Assembly: GCA_002786025.1 (NCBI GenBank) | Contig: NHNW01000014.1 | Location: 558,001-622,000, forward strand | Source of the DNA: Zasmidium citrigriseum | Lineage: Eukaryota; Ascomycota; Dothideomycetes; Mycosphaerellales; Mycosphaerellaceae | DNA length: 64,000 bases | Direction: 5' to 3' | Shown: positions 1 to 11,915 of the stretch, piece after piece | How the letters are laid out: each line of letters opens with the position of its first letter | Numbering within the stretch: the stretch's first letter is position 1 | The notes under the pieces: generated by a model | Databases searched by the model: none | The model's input: only the letters and a program-made list of their open reading frames with translations | Told to the model about the DNA's origin: nothing | Translations under genes and position numbers: made by a program

Positions 1-537
1 TCGATATTAAAAGTAGCTAGTAGCCTAGATACTTCTTTAGGGAATAACCTCGCTACTACGCTAACGCTACTAACTACGTTAATAACTAGGCTACCTAAGG
101 GAGCCGAATTAAGTCTCGCCCGTTAATCTAGCGCTAAACTAGTACTCGTACTACCTACGATTTCTCGTAAAGTTCGATAATAGTTTAAAGCTATTCTAGA
201 AGATTAATTCGCTCTACGACGAAGCTAGCGTTTAATTAAGGCCGCCTCTCGACTAACGGATAATTAGCCTTCGCTTTTTATTACCGTCGTTTCCTCTACC
301 TTAAGTAGAAGCTAACGATAGAATCTCTAATAGCTTATATTACGAGGATATTCTATAGAATAAACCTATAGGTATCGACGCGCTTGTCGTATATATACTA
401 ATTACTCCTATTACCTTCTTACTTCTAACCTTAGCGTAATATTTATATAAATAGCCGTAGATAAGCCGCGAAGTAACCCGAGCCGCGCGACCGTTTACTA
501 TCTAATATACTTTCTTTTAGAATCGTTTCTTCTACTA

Positions 538-3066
538 ATATTTAAACCTAGTACTACTATCGTCGTAATACCTCTATAACGTAAACCTAATAATAGCGGC
601 GCTCTAGCGACTACTACCTCGAAGCGTAAGAAAACGACCTCTAACTTACTCGTACTCTTAAAGCGCGTAAAGGCTAATACGACTACTAATAATACGGTCG
701 TTAACCCCGCTTTAGCCGCTTAGGCGGCGGTATTATAGGCTAAGTCTAAGGGGATATTAGCGAAGTAGAGCGAGTCGAAGAGAGATAAGATAGCCGAGTA
801 GATCGCCGCTTAGAAGATAAAGGAAGACCCCGAAGGCTAGATAGCGAATAATAATAAGGCGATTACGTAAGCCTAGGAGCTCGGCGAGATACGTAAAGGT
901 ATAGACCTAGCGATAGTACTCTTCCCTAAGTCCTTCGATATCGAGGTCCGCCTAACGGAAGAGTATAAGTTAGTATTCGCTAATAACCTTAACTAGATTA
1001 GCTCTAAGTAGATAGAGTAAGCTAGTATCGCTAGGCTAAGCTACTATACTAATCTTCGTAACGTATCCGCTTAATAGCTAAATAATCTTATAGAGAGAGA
1101 GTATTTACTCTATAATATAGTCGCGTAGGAGGCTAAACCTAAGAAACTTAAGGTAATCTATAGCGTCTCGTAGAACCCTACGAAGCTTAATAAACTCGGT
1201 AGCGATACTCCTTACTATAAGTTTAGTAAGATACCCTTTAACCTACTCTTAAGCTAGTAGATTATACTTCGCGAGCGCTATTACTAGCTCGTTAAGTACC
1301 GCGATTACTATTAAAACGAGGATTAAGGCTAGTTAGAGTACGTAAAGTTAGAGCTCTAGAACTTTATATAGAGAGTTTAAGGTATAGTTAGTATTCGTAA
1401 CTATTAGGAGATATTTAAGGAGAGTTCTAACGCTATAGCTAAGGTAGTAGCGAAAGTACTAGAGGCCTATATTCTATTCTCTAAGCTACTAATTACGAAG
1501 AAGTCTTTCGATAGCGTTAAGAATCGATACGGAGGCGAAGCCTATTAACCGAAACTACTTAAGAATTAGTACTTCTATAAGCTAATAGGCGAGAAGTAGC
1601 TAATACCTTAGTAGTATAATAATAGTAAGCGTACCGCGTTAAGCGCCTACTACGAGAACCTTTATCGAGCTTAGCGCGGAGATAATAAGGCGCTACCGCT
1701 AATTATATAGGTTAACAGTACGACTATAGTAGATTATACGAATAAGAAGTTTACTACTAGCGACTCCTAGATAAGGGACCTTCTATAAGATAATATCGCG
1801 TCGTTCGCTAGCTTATCTAGAATACGTAGTATAATAGGTACTAAGGTCTAATTACGCTAGTACTCGATTTATAAGACTAACTTAGCGAGGGATACCTTAG
1901 AGTATTCGCTTATACTCTATCTATTCGAATACCTACTAGACGAGGGTAGTCTTATTTAGTAATTCCTTAGCGAGGAGTTCTTCGACGACGCCTTCTAGCT
2001 ATTCGTAAATACGGCTACTTAGAATATATTATAGGTCTAGCTTACGTAGTAGAAAGGCTAGCCTAAAGTATAGGATATAATCCGCTATATCCGAGATTAG
2101 GCTCTATATATACCTTAGACTTAGATCGATACTAGTTATAAAGATATTAGTCTCCTCGACTAGAAATCCTAGGCTAGTACGATCTTCTATCTCCTACTCT
2201 ATATAGCTTAGATTAGACTATAGTAAAACGACGATAGTTTAGTATTACTATAGTTTACTAATAGCTTTACCTAGGTTATAGTAAAGTTAGTAAAGTACCC
2301 TTAGTCCTAGTAGCTACCGATTATCGACGCGCTTTATATATTATACCCCGCTAGCGTATATATATTAGCCCTAGGCGATATCCCTAGCGAGTACTATAGG
2401 CTTAAGAAAGAGGTACTAGTAACTCTAGAACTAGAAGCCCTAAGGGTAACTCTACTACTAAGCTTAAAAGTAGTCCCCTCTACTATAAAGCCGACCGCGT
2501 TAAAGGCTAAGGGTAAATAAAAAGTAGATACTCCTACGATTAAATCTAGCGATAACGGATCGACGCTAGAATAGGCCTCTAGAAGCGACGAGGAGGCGGA
2601 CCTAGCTCTTAATAAGAAGCTTTCTAAGGTTATAAAGAAGGAAGCTTAAAAGGATTATAACCTAGTCCTTACCTAACTCGAGGCTAAATACTTCTAGCTA
2701 TAGGAATATATAAAAGTCCTAACTATATAGTATTCTTATATAACCTTCCGCTAGGAGTCGTAGATTATAGAAGCGGAGCGTCTAGTCGAGTAGTTAAGAA
2801 TCTACTACTTAGAGTATAAGTTTAGTATAAAAGGTTAGCCTAAGACGTTTAACGCTACCGTTACTAAGCTCCGTAAGATTACGCTAAAGTTATAGGAACC
2901 GCTACTATATAATACTCGATTTACCTTCGAGGCCTAAGGCGATTATAGTACTAGCGATAATAATAAAGGTAGACGAGCTCCTAAAGATTCTATAGTACCG
3001 TATCTTAGAAAAGGAGTATAGAGAGTAGGTTAATCGCCTCCTACGAGCCTAGATTCCCTAGTCCTC
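538..3066 (+). pseudogene. Unidentified long RIP-degraded reading frame A
   Basis: Frame beginning at an ATA (538, probably a mutated ATG) stays coding-like for about 840 codons. Its stops are TAG or TAA, as expected from RIP of CAG, CAA or TGG, and they are much rarer than in the other two plus-strand frames. The first 40 residues are Thr/Asn rich with a basic patch (SKRKK near codon 31), followed by a Lys/Glu-rich region. I do not recognise a transposase, reverse transcriptase or gag motif. It is presumably the first gene of an older mobile element because RIP acts on repeats. The exact ends are uncertain. Confidence 0.45.
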
Positions 3067-4220
3067 TAAGATAATACTTTAGTACTAGGTTACTCTAGTA
3101 TTTAGCGCTTACGCCTTTCTATTACTTAAAGGCGACTCTAATATAGCGTATTTCGTACGCGAACTTAAAGTACGGAATAAGAAGGTTAAGGCTAATACTT
3201 ACGAGACGAATACTAATCTCGCTCGTTATATTCGCGATAAAGTTAGCCTAAATAATTATATCTATAAGTTTCTAGCGTACCGAGACTACTACGATCTAGC
3301 CCTTATCTATCTAGAAGGAGCGCTTACTAACGATAGCGCGTTAATAGCCCCGAGCTACTTCGACTTCTCCTTATATCGCTCTAAGCTACTTCCTATAGAG
3401 AATCTCGATTATACTAAGAAGATTACGAAGATTCGAGGTTAGTAGATAGAAGTAGCGGTAGCTAACCTAGCGATTATTAAGAATATAGGTAAAGAGGAAG
3501 CTTAAGCTATCTTAAGAGTTTATATACCTATCCTCGATTACCTATAGGAGAGGAACTTCTAACGTAATCTTACGGCTACGCGCTTATTACTTAATAATAT
3601 CTTAAATAAGGCTAGATACGTAGATAAGACTTACGACTATAAGGTTAAGGGAATAGTACTAATATAGTTCTAGCGCTAAAGATATCCCGAGATTACGCTA
3701 ATCGAGCTCGAATCTTAGAAGCTCGATACTACCTAGCTCTCTAACCTAACTACGTCGATAGCCGCCCTATTATCTATAGGTTAGACTCTATAAGTCCCTT
3801 TCGTTATAGCGATATCTTACGAGGATTACTCTACGGAGGATATAAAGGACAAAGTAGAGCTATAGTTCTAATTTAGCTAGCCTAATAACTAGGAAGATAA
3901 GATATCTCGTACCTAGAAGATTTAACTTATTAATGCCGTTAACTACTATCGAGTAGACTTTAAAGCTAGCCCTACGATAATCTAGCGCGTTACGGACTTA
4001 CTTAACTATATACGCCTAATATACTAGTAATAGTACTTTAATAAGAATATAAAGGAGGTAGTAGGCTAGCTATTTTCTACGGACTAGGTACTAAAGAACT
4101 TAACTACGACGACTAACTAGATTAAGCGGAACTTCTAATAGTATCTCGTACTAGACCGTAACGAGGCCTTCGTATAATTAGACTAGCCTATATAGGCGCG
4201 TCGATAGCTAGGCTAAGTTC
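2942..4220 (+). pseudogene. Unidentified RIP-degraded reading frame B (overlaps frame A)
   Basis: Around 2942-3066 the coding-like frame changes by +1 relative to frame A, then continues for about 420 codons to near 4220. Frame B starts with a run resembling a coiled-coil segment (VDELLKIL near 2966-2990) and contains Tyr-rich stretches. Tyr is inflated because RIP turns His and Cys codons into Tyr. The overlap with a +1 offset could be a programmed frameshift, two overlapping genes, an intron or simply an indel. No family is recognised. It ends just before a G-rich run at 4355-4366. Confidence 0.4.
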
Positions 4221-4379
4221 TTTAGCGATTAAGGGATAGTAAGGATAGTAAGCGGGTTAGAAGGAGATTTTCTTTTATACCTATAGTATAGTAGATATTT
4301 TTACTTATAATAGTCTAGCTAGAGAGTACTCGAGGCTAAGTACTTTACGAAAGGAGGGGGGGGGGATTTTACTACGGAA

Positions 4380-4590
4380 GTAGTAGCGTAAGCCTATATA
4401 GCCTTCTAGCTAGCTAGCCTAGATAGGATATATAATTATATTACTATATTACGAGAGAGCGCTTCCGTACTAGTAGTAAGTAGGTAGGTAAGAACTTAAC
4501 TAGTATACTATAGGGTTAATAGATCTCTCGAAGCTTAATATAGTTATACGTAGAGTAGTTATCTATTATAATAACGGACTATAGGCCTAG
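4380..4590 (-). mobile_element. Tc1/mariner-like transposase, 3' part (split by Gypsy insertion)
   Basis: On the minus strand the segment just left of the Gypsy element encodes a DNxST-like motif around 4550-4563 whose Asp codon (4561-4563) matches the second catalytic Asp of Tc1/mariner DDE transposases (the DN[AC]S.H motif). The Cys and His codons after it have become Tyr codons by RIP. When the Gypsy element and one CCTAG target copy are mentally removed, the frame joins that of 12152-12960 without a shift, giving about 85 codons between the two catalytic Asp residues, as usual for the family. Downstream of this motif the sequence is too degraded to follow. The left boundary is a guess. 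Confidence 0.7.
4586..4590. repeat. Target site duplication CCTAG (left copy)
   Basis: CCTAG directly precedes the left LTR and is repeated directly after the right LTR at 12147-12151. Five-base duplications are typical of Gypsy integrases. Confidence 0.85.
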
Positions 4591-4821
4591 TATTAGGCTT
4601 TACCTAGATACGTAGGCTAGGTTACGTAACGAAAGCGAATAGCTATAGAAACGATAGTAGGTAAAGGTATCCCTTAGATACGACTTAGACTAATAACTAA
4701 GGAAGGAAGAGTATCTAAAGTATAGTATAAAAAGTACTATAGGCGCTAAGCTAGCGCTCTATAGGCTTATTACCTAAGGTATCCCTTAGACTAACTTTAT
4801 TAGAGTAAAGCTATCCTTATA
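4591..4821 (-). repeat. 3' LTR of Gypsy element
   Basis: 231 bp beginning TATTAGG and ending CTTATA; undoing RIP at the ends would give the usual TG...CA termini. It differs from the right LTR only at two dinucleotides (TA at 4675-4676 and 4771-4772, where the other copy has CG). Confidence 0.93.
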
Positions 4822-4839
4822 ATTGCCTCCTTCTCCCTA
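4822..4839 (-). other. Polypurine tract
   Basis: Directly inside the left LTR, the minus strand reads AGGGAGAAGGAGGCAAT, a purine run that would prime plus-strand cDNA synthesis. Its place beside this LTR independently shows that the element is oriented on the minus strand. It keeps one of the few surviving TG dinucleotides in the tract. Confidence 0.8.
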
Positions 4840-5297
4840 GACGATAACTCTATCGTTATATAGATATCCCTAGCGCCGTCTATCCGCCGCTAATAACCTA
4901 CGAACCTACGCGAGGATCGAATACGGAGTTAGGTAAGGATTTATCTATTTACTTAGATATAAAATCTAGTATTAGATATAGCGGTTTCGCGGTAGTAAGC
5001 TAGTAAAGCTCGTAGACCCTTTATAGAATATAAATAAATCTTACCTACTTTCCCTTTACTACCTATAAAGATAGTAAAGCGCGTAATAAGCTAGCGTCTA
5101 TATATAGGCTATAAGAGTATAAGAGAACTTCTACTAGCTAGAAGAATCTTCTTCCTTTAAGCTCTCGATAACCGCTCGCCCTCTACGCCTCGCTATCTTC
5201 TCTCCTCGCTCCGCTCTTCTCCTCTTCTACTCGCTAGCTTTAAGCCTTACTATATAATACTATTAATATCGCTAGCTTTACGCCTATTAATATTATT

Positions 5298-6359
5298 ATA
5301 TCTAACGAGACTCCTAAAGGCCCTAGCCTTAATAGTACTACTATTACGCTATTAGCCCTCTAGAATAACGCTATTAATACGACTACCTCCTCTACTTCTA
5401 CCTTACCTAGCCTTACCTAGCCTATTATACTTAGTACCTAGCCTAGTCGCTCCTCTCCTATCGATAAGCTAGCGACTCCTAAGCTTATCTCCTCTCGCGC
5501 CCCTAGAGTTATAGCGGCCTTTATTAAGAATTAGGCTAACGAACTATATCCTAACTACTATAATACTTACGCGCTCGATAGCTTTACGAAGAAAGGCTAC
5601 CTAGCTATCCCTAATAAGAAACCCGAGCTAGACGCTACTAACTACGCTAGCTTATTAAAGGCGAGAATCTATAGCCTCGCTAAGAACGCTATCGAGTAGA
5701 ATATTACCGCGTACTTCTCCTACCTTACCTACTAGATCTAGTTCGCCTACTAAGCGTACCGCGATAGTTACGCTAACTTTACTACGCTAACGTATATTAA
5801 GAAGAAGCCTAGCTATATTAAGTACTTCCTCTACTCGCTTACTAATAAGGCGTATAAGCTAGTATATTCCTCTATTATTCCCCTAGCTTTACGCTCGCTA
5901 ACCTTCTTCTAGTTCTATCCTAACGAGTATACGACTTAGCTCGTCCGCGCTTTAGTTAGTACGCGTAAAGACTTCGAGTTAGTAGCGTTCCCTACGGATA
6001 GTAACGTTAATAAAGAGGAGGCTAAAGAGTTAGCTAAGTAGATATTTATAGTACGTAATAAGTTCTAGGGGTATATATATAAGGATAGCGAGAGTTAGAG
6101 TACTTAGGCTACGCTTAAGAAGAAGGGAAGCTAGGGTAGCGCTATCTTTATACTAGTAGCTAGTAGCGGTAGTTTATTAGTTCGTATCGAGGATACGATT
6201 AAGTAGTAGGGTAGGGAGATTATTCGCGCCTTAAACGCGCTAAAGGTCGAGATAATAAATATTAATTAGGTAGTTATAGCCGTAGAGACGGCGATTCGCG
6301 AGGGTTCCGCTAAGGGTAGTTAGAAGAGCGATTCTAACGAGGAGATAGCTAAGGGTTAA
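5298..6359 (+). pseudogene. Extra antisense reading frame inside the Gypsy element, unknown product
   Basis: Between the pol chromodomain (minus strand) and the 3' LTR, the plus strand holds a frame of about 353 codons from ATA 5298 (likely a former ATG) to TAA 6357-6359. I count about 19 internal stops, all TAG or TAA and so explicable by RIP, whereas the neighbouring frame shows a stop every few codons. The inferred product starts with a Ser/Thr/Pro/Asn-rich stretch of about 70 residues, followed by a Lys/Tyr-rich, probably helical region and an acidic/basic tail. I recognise no domain. It could be an accessory gene of the retroelement or a captured host gene. The true end is uncertain because any terminal codon may itself be a RIP product. 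Confidence 0.5.
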
Positions 6360-6539
6360 GATAATAATTAGTTCTTAGGCGTTCTTCTATATCTAGGCTT
6401 TAGCTCTCTATATTAGTAATAGTATTACGCTAGCTTTATACGTAGCTATTTTTTAGGTAGTCCTAAGTCTTTACTATTTTTAGTCTTACTATCTTTCCTT
6501 TTCTTTAAAGTATTAAGAGTTAGGTTTTTCTTAAGGAAG

Positions 6540-9500
6540 GTTTCTAGCGCCTCGCTAGTATTACGTAGGTTTTCCGCTAGCTCCTAGGTATTTTCCTTAT
6601 AGCTATAGCCCTTCTATTTAATAAGCTAATAAGCCTTTCCTTTCTTCTAGCCTTTTTTAAGTATCTCTTCGACTTAATATTCCTCGGCGCCGTTAATCTC
6701 CTCTAGTAGCGGCTATACGCTATCGCCTTTATAATATAGTTCGAGTAGCGATATATAGAATATAGGGTAGATAGCTCGTAGGCTTATTAGTAGCTTTAAG
6801 CGGTATACTTAAAGGCTAACTTATTCTAATACTTCGAAAGGTCTAACGAATTTAGCGCTAAACTTCTTCTTTAGCCGTAAGGAGCGGAGATTTCGTAAGC
6901 TTAATATTACCTTATTGCTAGCTTTAAACGAGTAGGGTTTATACTTCTTATTATAGTACTTCGCTTAGTACTCGCTAGCGTAAACTAGGTTTTCTCGTAG
7001 CTCCTCTTAGACCTTTACTAGCTATTTAGCTTATTCCTTAACTATAGGGGGTAGAGGTTTATCTCTCTCTTCTATAGTAACGTTCTCGTTACTAGGCGCT
7101 CGTATATACTTCGTATATATAGCGTAAAACGGGGTTAACTTTAGCGAAGCGTACTAGGCGTTATTTTACGCGAACTTAGCCTATATAAGCTAATAGGCCT
7201 AGTTGTCTTAGTAGTAGTTAATAAAGTACTATAGATAGGTTTCTAGCGTTTAATTCGTTCGTTTAGTCTAACCGTTAGTCTATAGGTAGAAGGCGGTAGA
7301 AAGCTAGTATTTTACCTTCTATCTCTATAGTAGTAAAGACTAAAAGGAACTAGTAAATAGGCTACCTCGATCGGAAACGATTAATACTAGTAACCTAAAC
7401 CGCGTAATTAACTCCTTCTTAATAACGTTAGTAAGCTCGGTAGCCGTAATAGTAGAATCTACTAGTACGAAGATAGATAGCTTAGAAAGCCTATTAATAA
7501 TAATAAGGATTATATTAACGACTCCTCTCTAGCTTTACGCTAGTAGTAAGCCGACGATAAAGTCTATACTCTAGTAAGATAGTATCTTATTAGGCTCGGG
7601 TATTTATAATAAGCTTAACTCGCTATATAGCTTATATATCTTATACTTATTACGCTAGTAGACGTCGTAACGCTCGATATATATCTAGATATCTTTAGTA
7701 AGGTCTCGCTAGTAGTACTTACGGTATAAAGCCTTCTCTAACTTAGCTTCTCTAAAGTAACCTACGCTTAGATTATTATAGTTACGTTCTATAATTTTAG
7801 CCTTTAGAGCTAGATCCTTAGGGACGAATACGAGGCTATTAGTAAGAAGTACGCTATCGCGGCTTAGGCTCTACGCTAGCGATACGCTAGCTAACTCTAT
7901 CTACTCTTCCCTAGCGTTAAGCTATCTTAACTTCTTAAGAGCGAAGGCGTCCCTCCGTTAGGCCTCTTTAATTAGCGTTAATAACGTTAACGGTATATCT
8001 AAGTAATAGCTTTCTCCCTTTACGTACTCTATTACTCTCCTTCTCGAAGTATACCTAGCGTAACTAACGCGGGTTAATAGCGCCTTCCCGTCTCTTCGAG
8101 TTAGTATAGTAGATTTTAATCCCTTAGTACTAGAAGCTTTTATACTCCTATAGGCGTTACTTCGTAACCCTAGCGTATTACCGTTATAACGCTAATCGCC
8201 TAGAATTAGGAGTACTATAGTAGAGCCTAACCTAGTCTCTTCCTATAAGGCTATAATCGAGCCTAATAACCGTCTATCGTTTATCGTTTACTCCTCTAGC
8301 GGCTCGCCGTCTATCTAAGCTACCTCCTAGCGGACTAAGAGGTACTCGTTTATTCTAGAGGTATACGCCTATCGATTAGAAAACTTTAGCTACTAAGTAA
8401 GAGTTTTATACTCGTTAAGCGCTTAGACCTCCTATAGTCTTTCCTTACTACTAGTAGTACGTAAAGGAGAATCTAGAGACTACGCTTAACTCTAGGTAAT
8501 CGCTAAGTTTACGTCGACGTCTCGTTCGAGAGTTTTATACTCGTTAAACGCTTAGACTACTTATAGCTCTTCCTTACTACTAGCGGTACGTAAAAAAGAA
8601 TCTAGAGACTAGGCTTAACCCTAGGTAATCGCTAGGTTTATATTAGCGTCCTATTCTTTATAGATTATACTTTATAAGATTAGTAATATTATTATAGTCG
8701 CTTCTACGCGGTCCTCTAGCTTATAGTTAGAGCGTTACGAGAGTCTATCTATAGGGTTCTTTTTCCCTTAGCGATAGATAATTTAGATATCGTACTACGC
8801 TAGCTCTTCGCTATATCTAGCCTAGTAAGAAGATAGCGTCTTCGTAGTACGGAAGTACTTAAGGTTATCGTAATCCGTAATTATCGGAATAACGTCCTTA
8901 TAAGATAAGACGTATTAACGCTAGTATCTTACGCTCTCGACGATAGCGAGTAGCTCTTAATTATAGGTATAATACCTTAACTCGGCTCCCTTTATCTTAC
9001 GGGAGTAGTATATAATTAGATACTAGTACTTATCGTTTAGCTAGCGTTTATCCGTTAATACGAGCTATACTAGAATACCTAAGATAGCGAAGGTAGAGGT
9101 ATCTATCTCGATCCTTATATCCGTATTCTTTAAGAAATAAGCGAGGATAGGCGCTATTATAAAGCGGGTTTTTAGCGCCTAAAACGCCTCGAGAGCTTCT
9201 TTACTTATAGGGAAGTAAGTCGCTCTACTTCGAAGAAAGGAGGTCTATTATAGGGCCTACTACCCGCGTATAGCCCTCGATAAACTAGTAGTAGAAGTTC
9301 GTAAAGCCTAGGAATACCTATAATTCCTAAAAGTTTATTAGAGTAGGCTATTTAAGGATACTCGTAATACGCTTAGGTTCTATTAAGATTCTCTCTAGCG
9401 TTATAACGTATCCTAGGAAGTCGATCTTCTAAACCTCGAAAGTATATTTCGAAGGTTTAGTATATAGGCTATATTTATAGAGCCTAGCTAGGACCTCCCT

Positions 9501-11880
9501 AACGTATCGCTAGTATTCCTCTAGTATTAAGCTATAGATAAGAATATTATTAAGGTAGATAATATAAAAGTTATCTACTAATCTAGTAAGGTACTAGTTT
9601 ATATACGCCTAAAAGGTAGCTAGCGCGTTAGCTAAGCTAAAGGGTATAATAACGTACTTAAAGTAGCTATATCGATAGCGGAAAGCTATCTTCTACTTAT
9701 TGCCTAGGCGGATTTAAATACGATAATAAGTATTACGAAGGTTAATCTTCGTAAAGTACTTAGTACCCTATAACCTATTAAGTAGTTTAGAAATTAAGGG
9801 GAGAGAGTACCTATTTTTAGTAGTAATCGCGTTTAAACCGTAGTAGTCGACGTAGAGTCGTAGGCTACTATCCTTCTTAGGGACGAAAAGGATAGGGGCT
9901 CCTACTAGGCTAGTAGAAAGCTAGAGTCTCCCTAGCTTTACGTTCTCGAGTATATAGGCTTAAAGAACCTTAAGCTATTCTAAGCTTAAGGGGTAAATTA
10001 GTCTATACGATAGCGACTTATCGTCTTATACCTCGATAGTATAATTATAAGGTATACTATCTAGTATAAAGGTAGCCTTCTTATAGTTAAAGACGTCCGC
10101 GTAGTCCTTAGCCTAAGCGGGGACTAGTCGTATATCTAGTAGTCCGTTATTATTATCTATATTACGCTAGTCTAGGACGATAGTATATATATATAGTTCG
10201 CCTTTAATCTCGATAGCGAAATCCTTAGGGTCTATAATAACCGCTTTCTACTCGCCGTTAGGGAACTAGAAGGTCGCGTTCCTCTAGTTAATAATAGGGT
10301 TATATTAGAATAACTATAGGCGGCCTAGAAGGATAGAAGGCTTATCTATCTTAATAGCTTCGAAACGCTAGCGGCTATCTAGCTTCTAGTTAGTACTATT
10401 AGAGGTTCTAATATTAAGGCGGTATATACCTAGGGATCGATATTCCTAGTTAAAAATAGTCCGCGCTCTTACGATCGAGTACCTATTAATATAAAGGTAG
10501 TATAATAGTACTAACTTCTATAATATAAAGTTATAGTCGGCTCCCGAATCTATAAGTCTAGAAGCCTTAATAGAAGGAGTAGCGTCGTCTTAACCGAGCT
10601 CGACGTTAGCGTAAACGTAGCGTAAAACTAGCGGCTTATTAGCTTCCTCCTTCGATTCTCCTAGTCCTAGGTATATAGAGGTAGTAGTAACTAGGACTAG
10701 TCTTTTTTCGGTTAGTAGTAGTCTTTAGCCTAGTAGCCTAGTTTACTATAGTTAAAGTAGGTATTATCCTAATTCTAGTTCCTAATAGGTATATAGTTCG
10801 CGTTCGAAGCGCTAGCTCCTCGCTAGGGTCTATTATTTATACGTAGGGTAAACTACGGGCGATTATTACCTTAGTAGCGAGGAGGTTTATTCCCTAAGCC
10901 GCTCGCGTTACCCCTAGGGTTTAGTTTCTTATCCTTATCTTTATCCTTATCTTATAAAGGTTAGTAGAGTATTCCTTTAAGACGAGAGAGGAGTAGAAGG
11001 AGTTCTATCCTCTTAAGTAGAAGAGATCCCTAGCGAAGGAGTTCTATTCGTAAAGCCTAGGTAATACTAGCGATAAGTAGGTATAACCGCTATTTCTCTA
11101 TAAACGGTTCTATATTAACTTCTCGTTCTAGATTCTCTAGGTAAGTAGTAAAGTTAGCGACTCGCTAGCTAATACCTTACTTATACGTAAAGAGCTAGAC
11201 CGCGAAATCTATCGATCGATTAATAGGGTCCTTAACTTAGTCTATAAGCTAGATATATAGGATAGACTAGTATTATCGCTCTCGTCCCTCTATCGATACG
11301 AAGAAGTCCTAATTAGTAGCTACTCGTCCCTTAAGATACGAGATAGTATAGGCGTATCGCTCCCGTAAGAAGTAGTAGATATAAGGTTATATAGCGAAGA
11401 CTATATTATATAATCTAATAAACTCTTTCGTAGCGGTAATATTACCCCTACTAAAATCCTTTAGTACGCTAGGGCGTAGGTTCCTCTTAAGCGTAATAAG
11501 TTATATCCTCGTCTCTATAGGAAGAACCTATCGTATATCCTTATCTTCGCTATCTTTAAGAGGGTCGTAGGTAGTTAGGATTAGTAGAGTATAGCCTATT
11601 ATATTAGCCTACTAGCTTAAAGACTACGGTTCGTCGTCGCTATTAGATAGCGCTCGTAGGCGTTTAGTACCTATAGCTACTTAGCCCTAGGTAAGTATAG
11701 TTTCGATAATAGCCTAGATATCGTTAGTAGTAAGTAGTAGTACTAGCGGTAGTTTATCTTAGGGTTAGTTAAGCTCTAGCTATTCTTCGATATCTTAGAG
11801 TTACTTATCTAGGTTAGAGCTAGGGTTTAAAGTAGGCGTATTACTACCTCTCTACTATCTTATAGCTATCGTTACGCTAT
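6540..11880 (-). pseudogene. Degraded gag-pol of the Gypsy element
   Basis: Minus-strand remains of gag and pol. Visible landmarks: a CCHC knuckle with its Cys codons turned into Tyr (10,717-10,765); the protease active-site DSGA still intact (10,530-10,560); the reverse transcriptase box where the expected YLDD is now YLNN (9546-9557), because each GAT preceded by T lost its G; the integrase CxxC turned into YxxY (7658-7669); and a chromodomain with EEI.., LIK.KGY and ENT.E signatures (about 6540-6690). Stops are TAG/TAA in place of Gln and Trp. A 129-bp in-frame tandem duplication lies at 8401-8658. gag must occupy about 10,700-11,880; I did not fix its start. Confidence 0.88.
8401..8658 (-). 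repeat. 129-bp tandem duplication within pol
   Basis: Two adjacent copies starting at 8401 and 8530, each beginning GAGTTTTATACTCGTTAA, with a period of 129 bp (43 codons, so the frame is kept). Copies differ at several sites, partly outside the RIP context, so the duplication predates the last RIP. Confidence 0.75.
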
Positions 11881-11886
11881 ATAGCT

Positions 11887-11915
11887 AGATTCGAACGGAT
11901 ATAGAGTTATTAGAA
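11887..11915 (-). other. Possible primer binding site
   Basis: Just inside the 5' LTR, the plus strand shows ATTCGAACGGATA, which resembles a tRNA T-loop and T-stem (TTCGAAC), followed by about 11 bases that could be an acceptor stem and a mutated CCA. A tRNA-primed element would carry the tRNA-like sense strand here, since its own strand is minus. The 3-base gap to the LTR and the RIP damage make this tentative. Confidence 0.35.

Noticed and set aside
538..4220. Starship-type captain or other cargo-carrying giant element
   Set aside because: No tyrosine recombinase motif could be recognised and RIP masks His and Arg/Tyr context; there is no positive evidence.
11881..11915. A genuine tRNA gene beside the Gypsy LTR
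   Set aside because: Only a T-arm-like part is present and the position is that of the primer binding site; no anticodon or D-arm is seen.
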